From contig NZ_RBIL01000001.1 in assembly GCF_003633755.1 (NCBI RefSeq), positions 2,899,426 through 2,963,425 of the forward strand: a stretch of 64,000 nucleotides of DNA. The letters are read 5' to 3'. The notes beneath the pieces are model-generated. The model did no database searches, was not told the DNA's origin, and saw only the letters and a list, made by a program, of their open reading frames with translations. A program made the translations under genes and the position numbers. Origin of the DNA: Solirubrobacter pauli (GTDB lineage Bacteria; Actinomycetota; Thermoleophilia; Solirubrobacterales; Solirubrobacteraceae). Below, piece after piece: positions 49,578 to 57,072 of this stretch; the stretch's first letter is position 1, and each line of letters starts with the position of its first letter.

Positions 49578-50921
49578 GTGACCGCTGTGCAGCCAGCGAC
49601 GGGATGGGATCGGGAGCGCCGCGCCGCCGGCCTGACCGCACGTCGCGCGAAGCTGCTTGCACGTCTGCACCATAAGCTGCCGAAGGCGGCGTTGTTGACC
49701 CCCGACCTCCGCGAGCTCGTGGTCGACGACGCCATCGAGTTCGCGGCGCTGCGATACGAGCCGCCAGTTCGTAGCCAGATCGAACTTGAGCGCGTCTTCT
49801 GGGACGCGGCTCACAAGCGCGTGGACCGAGCGCGCGAAGGCCGCTACGACACCATCCGCGCCGGCTTCCACCGCGCCGATTTGGCGGCACTCGACTCCCT
49901 ATCGATCGACGCAACCCCCGAAGACGCGGTGCTGGCCCGAGCGGAGGTCTGCGCAACGCTCCACTTCGCCGCGCTCCTTGATCAGCCAGAGCGCGACATC
50001 TACCTCTTCCAGCAGCGAACCCCAGGGGACAAACCGCCGGGGGCCAAGCGCATCGCCAAGGAACTTGGTCTGCCGCTCGGGACGGTTCGGGCAGCGGAGC
50101 GCACGATCGACGAGCGGTACGACCGCTTCGCAGTCATCTGCTCGGCAGGTCGTCTCTGCGGATACCTCGCTCCGGCCGTCGCCGACATTGCGGCCGCGGG
50201 CGGCCTGGAGGTAGCGAGCGACCTCCACGGCCGGGAACTCGCCGCGCGGGTGCATCTCGAGATCGAACGCTGTCCGACGTGCATCGCGGACTACACGCGC
50301 CAGCTGCGCTACCTGCGCGGCGCGCGGTTCAACAGCAAGGTGGCCGCGCTCCTGCCAGCGCCGGAGGCGAGCGATCGACTTCGCGGCGCAGGCTGGCGCG
50401 ATCTGCTCCCCGACTGGGCGGCTCGTCTGCTGTCGCACGAGCCCACAGGCGCCGCGACGCAGCTCGCGGCAGGAGGCGCCGGCCGCGGCCTCGCCGCATC
50501 GGCAGCGGCGCACCTCGCGGCGATCTGCCTCGGCGGGGCGGGCACGCTAGGTGCCTGCGTCGCCACAGGCATCCTGCCCCTTCCTGAGCGTGATTCGGCG
50601 CCGCCCGTCGCGGTCAAGGCCACGCCGACACCGACACCTCAGCCCCTCGAGCCGGAGCCAACGCTGCCACACGGCGCGGTTACGCCGACCCCCACCGCCA
50701 CGCCGACGAAGCGCACGCGCACCGTGACCCCGCGGCGGGAGCGCGCTTCCACCACACAAGGTGGGACAGGCCCGCGCAGTCACGAGCAGGCGCCGATCTC
50801 CCCCGCGCCTTCCAACGCTGCGCCGAACGGTGGCAGCGAGTTCGACCCCGGATACCAACCCAGCGGTCCCACGCAGCCGGCTCCCGCACCAGCCGCGCCG
50901 GGAGCGAGCGAGTTCAACTGA
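49578..50921 (+). CDS. Sigma-factor-like protein with membrane-spanning C-terminal tail
   Basis: 447 aa, GTG 49578. Residues about 45-100 resemble sigma region 2 (LVVDDAIEFAALRYEPP, FWDAAHKRVDRAREGRYDTIR), and 125-175 region 4 (LDQPERDIYLFQQR, AKRIAKELGLPLGTVRAAERTIDERY). A cysteine pair follows (HLEIERCPTCIADYTRQLRYL), like a half zinc finger of anti-sigma factors. Then a transmembrane helix (about 318-340, LAASAAAHLAAICLGGAGTLGAC) and a Pro/Thr-rich outer tail. The fusion suggests a membrane-tethered transcription factor released by a signal. Its target could be the transfer genes downstream. Confidence 0.78.
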   Translation: MTAVQPATGWDRERRAAGLTARRAKLLARLHHKLPKAALLTPDLRELVVDDAIEFAALRYEPPVRSQIELERVFWDAAHKRVDRAREGRYDTIRAGFHRADLAALDSLSIDATPEDAVLARAEVCATLHFAALLDQPERDIYLFQQRTPGDKPPGAKRIAKELGLPLGTVRAAERTIDERYDRFAVICSAGRLCGYLAPAVADIAAAGGLEVASDLHGRELAARVHLEIERCPTCIADYTRQLRYLRGARFNSKVAALLPAPEASDRLRGAGWRDLLPDWAARLLSHEPTGAATQLAAGGAGRGLAASAAAHLAAICLGGAGTLGACVATGILPLPERDSAPPVAVKATPTPTPQPLEPEPTLPHGAVTPTPTATPTKRTRTVTPRRERASTTQGGTGPRSHEQAPISPAPSNAAPNGGSEFDPGYQPSGPTQPAPAPAAPGASEFN

Positions 50922-50933
50922 GAGGAGCCCCCG

Positions 50934-53117
50934 ATGCCTCTGCCTTCATTCCGACGCCTGCTGCTCGCGATTCTTGCTCTGGGGTGCACATCGGCGGTGG
51001 TGCCGCACGCCGCCAACGCCGGGACGTACACGGTGTCCGGCGTCTGCGGCGTGTGGGAGCCGTACGTCACGCCGAGCAGCGGCATCACGGTGTATCCCGA
51101 GTGCCCATGGGTACGAGCTCGCAACATCGGGGCGGACGGAAGTACTCCGGCCGGACAAGGCGGTGGCTGGGTCTTCCGCGCGCCGGCGGGAACCTGGATC
51201 GACTCCTTCACGCTGCAGGGCGCGATGCTCGGCACCCGTGGCTGGCAGGTCGCCGGCTACTACGAGGGCGGAAGCGTTCCTGGGCGTGACTTTGAGGGAT
51301 GCCCGGGCGCGAGCTGCCCGGGGCAGTACCGGTACTTCAACGGCAACTATCCCGGCTACGGGGCGTCCGGCCTCGTCATGCGCCTCCGGTGCGGGGCCGG
51401 GGGCTGCCCGAACGACGAAGGCGTCACCGGCTACTTCTACATCAACCAGTCCAGCATCAGGATCGCCGACCCGAGCCCGCCGTCCGTAGGGCTCGTCGGT
51501 GGGTCCCTCCTGAGCGGGGGTTGGAAGAGCGGTGTCCAAACGCTCGTCGTCGACGCGCAGGACAACACCGGTATATCGGAGTACCGCGCTTCGCTGGACG
51601 GAGCGACGTCTCGACGCCTTCCGATGTCATGCAACTACGGCGTGAAGGTGCCGTGCCCGGCTGGACCGCAGACGCTCGAGATCTCCACCGCCGGTCTTGC
51701 CGACGGAGCGCACACCGTGACGGGCGAGGCGAGCGATGCGTCAGGCAACCCCGCCGCTGCGAGCGCGACGATCTACGCCGACAACACGCCGCCTACTCAA
51801 CCCCTCGACGTGAAGCTCGAGAGCGGTGCGGGTTGGCACTCCGACGCGACGGTGAAGCTCTCCTGGGCGAACCCGGCCCAGAACGCCGCGCCGATCGTCG
51901 CTGCGGTATTCCGGATGTGCCCGACGCTGCCGGCGAGCCCGACGCCGACCCAGCGCACCGCGGCGGAGAAGCGGTGCGTCCAAGGCACCCGCAGCGGGGC
52001 CAACCTCAAGAAGATCGACGACCTGAAGCTGCCAGAGCCGGGGGCGTGGGATCTCAAGCTCTGGCTGATGGACGCCGCGGGCAACAACCAGCCCGCAAGC
52101 GCCGTGTCGGTGAACTCACTGGCCTACGACGACACGGCGCCGAGCGACGTCGCGTTCCTCGGACCGGACCCCGCCGATCCCGCGCGCGTGCACGTCAGCG
52201 CCGCCGACTCGGTGTCCGGCGTCGCGATGGGCGCGATCGAGGTCCGCCGGGACGGCACGGACGCCTGGCAGGCCTTGCCGACCGAGGCCACAGCCTCCGG
52301 CCTGACCGCGGTTCTCGATGACGAGAACCTTCCGAAGGGCTTGTACTTCCTTCGCGCTCGCGCCGTCAACGCGGCTGGTCTCGAGACCTCGACCGACCGC
52401 GACGGAGCCGGCAACACCGCCATGACGCGCTTGCCGATCCGCCTCGCGAGCCGACTGACCGCCGGTCGACGGGGCAAGCGCGTATGCAGAGGACACGGTC
52501 GCAAGCGCCATTGCCGCTACCGCCTCGCGACCAAGCCGAAGGTGGGCATCGGCAAGCCGACGCGGCTCTACGGTCGCTTGACGGTCGCCGGCAAGTCGAT
52601 GGCGGGTGCTCAGGTCCAGGTGTGGCGTCGACTCGAGCTCGACGGAGCCCAGTGGGCGCAAATCGGCACCGTTACGACGTCACGCACCGGCCGCTTCAGC
52701 TACCGAGCCCAGCGGGGCCCAGCCCGTGCGATCCGCTTCCGCTACCCAGGCACGCCGACGATCCGCGGCCGCAACGGAGACGTCGCGCTACGCGTGAAGG
52801 CCTCGACAAGTCTGCGTCCGAACCGCCGCAACGTCATCAATGGCGAGTACGTCGTCTTCCGCGGACGCCTCCGCGGCGGCTGGATCCCCGCCGCCGGCGC
52901 CCTGGTCGAGCTGCAGGTCTACAGCCGTGGCTCGTGGCGCACCTTCGCTCAACCGCGAGCCAACGCAAAGACCGGCCGTTGGGCGTATCGCTACCGCTTC
53001 GAGACGGTGCGCGGCCGTGCGAACTTCCGCTTCCGAGCGCGGATCAGGCGGCAACCGGCGTACCCGTTCACGACGGGCACGTCGCGTCCGGTACGTGTCC
53101 GCGTACGAGGTCTGTGA
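50934..53117 (+). CDS. Large secreted protein with Ig-like/fibronectin-like domains
   Basis: 727 aa with signal peptide (LLLAILALGCTSAVVPHAANA). The first 170 residues hold about eight cysteines in a compact domain (VSGVCGVWEPY, PECPW, EGCPGASCPGQ, LRCGAGGCPND), followed by bacterial Ig-type repeats with VDAQDNTGISEYRASLDG, the ADNTPPTQPLDVKL boundary and AYDDTAPSDVAFLGPDP. The last 220 residues form two basic beta domains that start GIGKPTRLYGRL and NGEYVVFRGRL. Probably a cell-surface or released adhesin carried by the element, perhaps for mating contact. ATG 50934 follows GAGAGGAG. Confidence 0.85.
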   Translation: MPLPSFRRLLLAILALGCTSAVVPHAANAGTYTVSGVCGVWEPYVTPSSGITVYPECPWVRARNIGADGSTPAGQGGGWVFRAPAGTWIDSFTLQGAMLGTRGWQVAGYYEGGSVPGRDFEGCPGASCPGQYRYFNGNYPGYGASGLVMRLRCGAGGCPNDEGVTGYFYINQSSIRIADPSPPSVGLVGGSLLSGGWKSGVQTLVVDAQDNTGISEYRASLDGATSRRLPMSCNYGVKVPCPAGPQTLEISTAGLADGAHTVTGEASDASGNPAAASATIYADNTPPTQPLDVKLESGAGWHSDATVKLSWANPAQNAAPIVAAVFRMCPTLPASPTPTQRTAAEKRCVQGTRSGANLKKIDDLKLPEPGAWDLKLWLMDAAGNNQPASAVSVNSLAYDDTAPSDVAFLGPDPADPARVHVSAADSVSGVAMGAIEVRRDGTDAWQALPTEATASGLTAVLDDENLPKGLYFLRARAVNAAGLETSTDRDGAGNTAMTRLPIRLASRLTAGRRGKRVCRGHGRKRHCRYRLATKPKVGIGKPTRLYGRLTVAGKSMAGAQVQVWRRLELDGAQWAQIGTVTTSRTGRFSYRAQRGPARAIRFRYPGTPTIRGRNGDVALRVKASTSLRPNRRNVINGEYVVFRGRLRGGWIPAAGALVELQVYSRGSWRTFAQPRANAKTGRWAYRYRFETVRGRANFRFRARIRRQPAYPFTTGTSRPVRVRVRGL

Positions 53118-53195
53118 TGTTGACCAACGCGACTTCTTCGCGCGCGCGGGTTATGGTGCGCAACGGGGTGCATCGGAGCCGATAGGAGGCGACCC

Positions 53196-53789
53196 ATGAA
53201 GCGACCGCTCGCCCGCCTGCGTGGCGGAATCACGTACGCAAATGCGATGAGCACGATCGCCGTGTTCATCGCCCTCGGCGGCACGACCTACGCCGCCGTG
53301 AGCCTCCCGCGCAACAGTGTCGGCTCGGCGCAGATCCGCTCGAACGCGGTCGGCTCGAGCGAAATCCGGTCCGGCTCCATCCGCAGCTCCGAGCTCCACG
53401 ACGGCAGCGTCGCGCTGCGCGACATCTCGAAGGGCGCGCAGGCATCCCTTCGCGGGGCACAGGGGCCAGCCGGCCCCGCTGGTCCGGCAGGCACCCCGGC
53501 GGTGACGTATCGCGTCGCCGTCAACTCCGGCGGTGGGACACCCGCGGGCAACGCGAAGGGCGTGACGCACACCGGCGGCAACGAGTACACGGTCGCATTC
53601 GATCGCGACGTCAGCGCCTGTCAGTACGCCGTGTCCCTGGTTGCCGTCCAGAACGGTCCGACGCTCGAGCAGCCGCCAGCGGGGCGGATCACCGCTGCGC
53701 CGGCAGCTGGTGGGGCCGTTCTCGTCAAGACCTTCGCCGCGGACGGCAGCGCTGCGGAGGCGCCTTTTCATTTGCTAGTCGCTTGCTGA
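53196..53789 (+). CDS. Secreted protein with NSVGS-type repeats and collagen-like segment
   Basis: 197 aa behind TAGGAGG. N-terminal membrane segment (ANAMSTIAVFIALGGTTYAAV), a run of 10-11 residue units (NSVGSAQIRSN, AVGSSEIRSG, SIRSSELHDG, SVALRDISKG) that probably forms a beta-helix, a short Gly-Pro-Ala collagen-like stretch (GPAGPAGPAG) and a C-terminal beta domain of about 95 residues with a single Cys pair. I associate this layout with Thermoleophilia surface proteins. Likely anchored or exported; function unknown. Confidence 0.85.
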   Translation: MKRPLARLRGGITYANAMSTIAVFIALGGTTYAAVSLPRNSVGSAQIRSNAVGSSEIRSGSIRSSELHDGSVALRDISKGAQASLRGAQGPAGPAGPAGTPAVTYRVAVNSGGGTPAGNAKGVTHTGGNEYTVAFDRDVSACQYAVSLVAVQNGPTLEQPPAGRITAAPAAGGAVLVKTFAADGSAAEAPFHLLVAC

Positions 53790-54097
53790 CGGTCGTTGAC
53801 CGCCCAGGCTATCGGCCACCGGTTGACTCCGTGCTGGTCAGACCGCCTTATGGCAAGGCGTTTGGTCTCATGCACCACCGAGAATGCGGGGTGGTAGCTG
53901 CTTGGCCGGAAACGACTCGCCGCGGCGGTGCTTAGCGTCCGCAGCTTCAATGGCGCGGATAGGACCCTGTTAGGGGCCACCTGCCGCGTGAGTCCGGTGT
54001 CTCGGGTTTGGATCGGCACAGCGTTGGCTCATACCGACAGCCCCGGACGGTAGGTCACAACGCGGGCCTGTCCTCCGGACCACATACGTTGTCGCCG
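53790..54097. other. 308-bp stretch without a convincing gene
   Basis: A minus-strand frame of 83 codons overlaps the end of the preceding gene and shows no family features, so I leave it out. A perfect 6-bp hairpin (CGCCTT/AAGGCG) with a 5-nt loop at 53844-53860 followed by TTTGG may end the upstream gene. The GC content drops clearly here, and the drop continues into the next three genes, suggesting that the region between 53800 and 56000 was acquired separately. Confidence 0.5.
53844..53865 (+). terminator. Weak hairpin terminator
   Basis: CGCCTT-ATGGC-AAGGCG forms a 6-bp perfect stem with a 5-nt loop and is followed by TTTGG. Located 55 bp after the stop of the NSVGS-repeat protein. Confidence 0.35.
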
Positions 54098-54988
54098 ATG
54101 AGCTATCGCGACGGCCTAACGGCGCTGCGGCGTCGAAGAGCGGAAGGTGTGCCACTCGACCGCCGTGAGATCGAGCTTCGTTTCGCCACGCTTCGTGGCG
54201 GCAGCTTCGATGACCCCGATCTGTTCGTCGCATTTGCCGATGTCTTCAATGCGGTTTGCGCGCCCGCGCACATCACGTTCGTCCCGCAGCGCGATCGGTG
54301 CCGGATCGACTTCGACAAAAAGCAGTTGCAGTTCTCCGGGGAACTCCGATCTGCGGCAGGGGACGTCATCGGCGTCATTGAGCGCATCCTCGACTTCGAA
54401 GTCGGCATTGCATGGCACAGCAGGATCATCGTCAACAAGCGCTTTCGCGACGTAGGCATCGCAGCGATTCTGCTGGAGCACTCTCTGCGGTTCTACCAAG
54501 CCGTCGAGTTGCCCGAGGTTCAGCTCACTGCCGCACTGACGACTGGTCCGTACTACTGGGCCAAGCTCGGGTTTCAATTCGCGGATGCGGCTGACTCGGC
54601 AGCCGTTCAGCACTGGTTCGCGCGTGTCAACGCCAAACTCGCGCTTGGGTTGGACTGCGTTAGCGAGCGGCCACCACGCGATTGGTTGCTGATCGGCGCG
54701 GACGACGGATGCACATGCACGCTTGGAATGATCGCGAGCGCGTTTCCTTCTGAAAGGGCTTCGATTGAGACCCGGGCGAAAGACAACAGGATCGGCCTCG
54801 ACGAACAGATCCCAGTCGGAAAGGCGATCCTCTTGTCTGGGCCCAAGTGGCGGGGACGACTGCCCGCCACAAGGCGATCCATCAGCTTCGTTCAGACCTA
54901 CGTCCGCGCGCGCCTCGACCGTGCTGCGGTTTTGCTTCGTACACCCGCTGAGAAAAACCCCAGCGAGCCTGACGAACCCCTAGACTGA
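54098..54988 (+). CDS. GNAT-like acetyltransferase
   Basis: 296 aa from ATG 54098. The central part follows the GNAT fold: IGVIERILDFEVGIAWHSRIIVNKRFRDVGIAAILLEHSL gives strand 4, the pyrophosphate-loop region (R-x-x-x-GIA in RFRDVGIA, a variant of R/Q-x-x-G-x-G/A) and helix 3; ALTTGPYYWAKLGFQF is the acceptor strand. The C-terminal 120 residues are unrelated and unknown. AT-richer than the surrounding element. Six bp ahead of an XRE-type regulator and followed by an ImmA peptidase, so the three form one unit. Confidence 0.68.
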   Translation: MSYRDGLTALRRRRAEGVPLDRREIELRFATLRGGSFDDPDLFVAFADVFNAVCAPAHITFVPQRDRCRIDFDKKQLQFSGELRSAAGDVIGVIERILDFEVGIAWHSRIIVNKRFRDVGIAAILLEHSLRFYQAVELPEVQLTAALTTGPYYWAKLGFQFADAADSAAVQHWFARVNAKLALGLDCVSERPPRDWLLIGADDGCTCTLGMIASAFPSERASIETRAKDNRIGLDEQIPVGKAILLSGPKWRGRLPATRRSISFVQTYVRARLDRAAVLLRTPAEKNPSEPDEPLD

Positions 54989-54994
54989 AGGCCG

Positions 54995-55351
54995 GTGACG
55001 ATGTTTGACCTGCAGAGCCTGGCCGACGCGATCGACCTCCGTAGGAGAGAACTAGGCTTCACGCTGGAACAAGTTGCCGAACAGGTCCACGCACCGGTCG
55101 AAGAGCTGCGGTCGCTGTCCGCCGGCGGGGACCCTCACATGGGCGTCGTCATGCGCACCATCCAGTGGACGGGTCTGGGGATCGAGGCTTTCCTCGATGA
55201 ACCAGCGCCGCTGAACGCCGACTCTGCCGAGAAGGCTGAACGCGTCGCTGCTTTTCTGCGAGCGGACCGCGATCTGAAGCCGGAGAGCGCCGAGGCGATT
55301 GAATCGGTGCTGAAGGCAGCGTATGAGCGGTTCGCGACGTCGGCGCGATGA
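54995..55351 (+). CDS. XRE-like helix-turn-helix regulator
   Basis: 118 aa, GTG or ATG start at 54995/55001. Residues about 8-65 hold a Cro/CI-type HTH (LADAIDLRRRELGFTLEQVAEQVHAPVEELRSL), with a helical C-terminal part (AEKAERVAAFLRADRDLKPESAEAIESVLKAAYERFA), which resembles the non-DNA-binding domain of ICE regulators of the ImmR sort. It overlaps the ImmA-like gene by 29 bp. ImmR/ImmA-type pairs keep ICEs silent and release them on DNA damage or quorum signals; that role is inferred here. Confidence 0.78.
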   Translation: MTMFDLQSLADAIDLRRRELGFTLEQVAEQVHAPVEELRSLSAGGDPHMGVVMRTIQWTGLGIEAFLDEPAPLNADSAEKAERVAAFLRADRDLKPESAEAIESVLKAAYERFATSAR

Positions 55352-55904
55352 GCTGTCTCTTGAGTTTCGCCTGAACGTCGAGAAGCTCTCGACGACCTGG
55401 CGACGCGAGCTCGGTCTCACGCTGACGTGCGAGCTCGACACGTCCGCACTCGTAGATCGGCTCGGACTCCCGTTGTTGCCGCTGAGCGACCTCGCCCGCG
55501 AAGTGCCGAGGGCGGCTTATCACCTCTACGCGATCGACGGCAGCGCCTTCTCGGCTGCGGCTGTATGTCACGGTGCTCAGCCTCTGGGAATTGTGTTCAA
55601 CGACGAACACGAGCCGGAGAGGCAGCGAGCGGACGTCGCACACGAGTGCGCGCATCTGATCCTGGGTCATCAGCCGACTGCGGTGTTCGACGGTTTCGGA
55701 CGACGCCAGTACCCAGAACGGCTTGAGGCTGAAGCCTCGTGGTTCGGCCCAACACTCCTCGTACCCCGAAATGGCCTCGTATCGGTCCTGCGAGATGACC
55801 CGCGCCTCGAAGCTGCTGCTAGGCATTTCAACGTAAGCGTCCCGCTGGCGCGTTTCGTCTACAACACACGAGGGTGCAAGCGCCTCGTGCCGCTTGCTGC
55901 CTAG
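55323..55904 (+). CDS. ImmA/IrrE-family zinc metallopeptidase
   Basis: 193 aa. Contains the HExxH motif in VAHECAHLILGHQ and a downstream EAEASWFGPTLLVPR glutamate segment, the standard ImmA/IrrE/COG2856 signature. In ICEBs1 ImmA cleaves the ImmR repressor. Starting inside the XRE gene (29-bp overlap, different frame) shows tight coupling. It should act on the preceding XRE protein, possibly to trigger transfer or expression of the GNAT gene. Confidence 0.87.
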   Translation: MSGSRRRRDELSLEFRLNVEKLSTTWRRELGLTLTCELDTSALVDRLGLPLLPLSDLAREVPRAAYHLYAIDGSAFSAAAVCHGAQPLGIVFNDEHEPERQRADVAHECAHLILGHQPTAVFDGFGRRQYPERLEAEASWFGPTLLVPRNGLVSVLRDDPRLEAAARHFNVSVPLARFVYNTRGCKRLVPLAA

Positions 55905-56091
55905 CAACCGCGGCTTAGCCCGAGCGAGCGCGCCGCTTTCCGTTCGGCAGCACAAGCGTTTCCGAACCGCAACGGTGTCGAGCGCGAGCGTGCGGCAGGC
56001 ATCTGAACCACACGCGGCTTCCGCCGCGGGGGAGTCCCTCAAGCGATAGCAATTCGATTGCGCGCGACGCGCCGTCGTCGGGCTATCGATC

Positions 56092-56718
56092 GTGGGACCT
56101 CAAGCACCGACCGACGACTTCTTCCGGGAACTCGCTCGCGCACACGCCAGTCGCGGCCTCGACGACGTCGCTGCACCAGACGGAACGGCATTCCGCCAGC
56201 AGCGATCAGTCGCTGTGGGGCAAGCGCACAGCCCTCGTCGCGGCCATGCGAGAGAGCACCGGGCATGGCATTGGCGTGGCGCGGTAGCGCTACTGGTTGG
56301 CCTCGTCGCCACGGCCTCGGTACTTGCCGTAACTGCGCACCGCGGCACGGCATCGCAAGATGGCTTGAAGTCAGACGCCGCCGACCTGCTTCATCGCCCA
56401 CCTGGCCGTGTAGAGACCAGTAGCGAGCCGCGAAGCGCTCGGGCACGACACAAGAACCACCAACGTGCTCGCTCGACCGGACGCTCGCGGCGCGTCGCAC
56501 GCAGCGGCCGACGTAGTCACGCGCGCCGCGGAGAGCGTACGAAATCTAAGCGGCCTACCCGCGAGCGGGCCCTGCACAGCGCTCGCGTGGCTCCGCCGAG
56601 CCAAACCTCGGTAAGAGCGGCGCCGCCAACCCGTACTTCGGTCTCGTCGATGCCAGTGCCGCAGAGCCCCGTTCGCCAAGTCATCGACGAGTCATGTCTC
56701 GAGTTTCCGCCGTGCTGA
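56092..56718 (+). CDS. Single-pass membrane protein with basic low-complexity tail
   Basis: 208 aa with GTG start at 56092. N-terminal 60 residues are hydrophilic (PTDDFFRELARAHASRGLDD), one transmembrane helix lies at about 64-84 (GAVALLVGLVATASVLAVTA), and the remaining 120 residues are rich in Arg, Ser and Pro. Not recognised. Placed directly before the pilin-like gene of the secretion block; it could be an accessory membrane factor. Start and even coding status are less sure than its neighbours. Confidence 0.55.
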   Translation: MGPQAPTDDFFRELARAHASRGLDDVAAPDGTAFRQQRSVAVGQAHSPRRGHAREHRAWHWRGAVALLVGLVATASVLAVTAHRGTASQDGLKSDAADLLHRPPGRVETSSEPRSARARHKNHQRARSTGRSRRVARSGRRSHARRGERTKSKRPTRERALHSARVAPPSQTSVRAAPPTRTSVSSMPVPQSPVRQVIDESCLEFPPC

Positions 56719-56745
56719 ACGGTTGGGCGGCTTCCGGAGGTTGCG

Positions 56746-57069
56746 ATGAGCGTGTACACAGTTGAGCCGAAACGACGCGTTGCGGCCAAAGTCTGCGGTG
56801 TGCTGTTCGCAGCCGCCTTCCTGGTGAACGCACATGCGTTACGGGCTGCAGGCGTGACGGGGAGCGCGCCACCGAACGCCGGCGCCATCACGCAATTCGT
56901 TTCGGCGATCACCGACAATGCGCTCTGGCTGATCGGGACGATCGCGACTCTCGCGATCCTGCTGATCGGCGCGTTGTTCTTCTTCGGGCACTCGCGCGCG
57001 GGCGACTACGCGGCCAAGATTGCCATCGGCGCCGTCATCATCGTGTCGGCGCCAGGGATCGCCGCCTGA
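56746..57069 (+). CDS. VirB2/TrbC-like pilin candidate
   Basis: 107 aa: N-terminal signal-like helix (KVCGVLFAAAFLVNAHALRAAG), then two hydrophobic helices separated by a short loop (ALWLIGTIATLAILLIGALFFFG; YAAKIAIGAVIIVSAPGIAA). Two-helix pilins with this Gly-rich ending are typical for type IV secretion. Ends 3 bp before the VirB6-like gene. Confidence 0.75.
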   Translation: MSVYTVEPKRRVAAKVCGVLFAAAFLVNAHALRAAGVTGSAPPNAGAITQFVSAITDNALWLIGTIATLAILLIGALFFFGHSRAGDYAAKIAIGAVIIVSAPGIAA

Positions 57070-57072
57070 GCC

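Noticed and set aside
53991-54010. GAGTCCGGTGTC resembling the tRNA-Thr 3' end as a possible att repeat
   Set aside because: Match is short and gapped; conjugation genes continue beyond it, so it is not the element's right end.
53768-54019. 83-codon minus-strand frame after the NSVGS-repeat protein
   Set aside because: Overlaps a better gene, lacks a ribosome site and any family feature.
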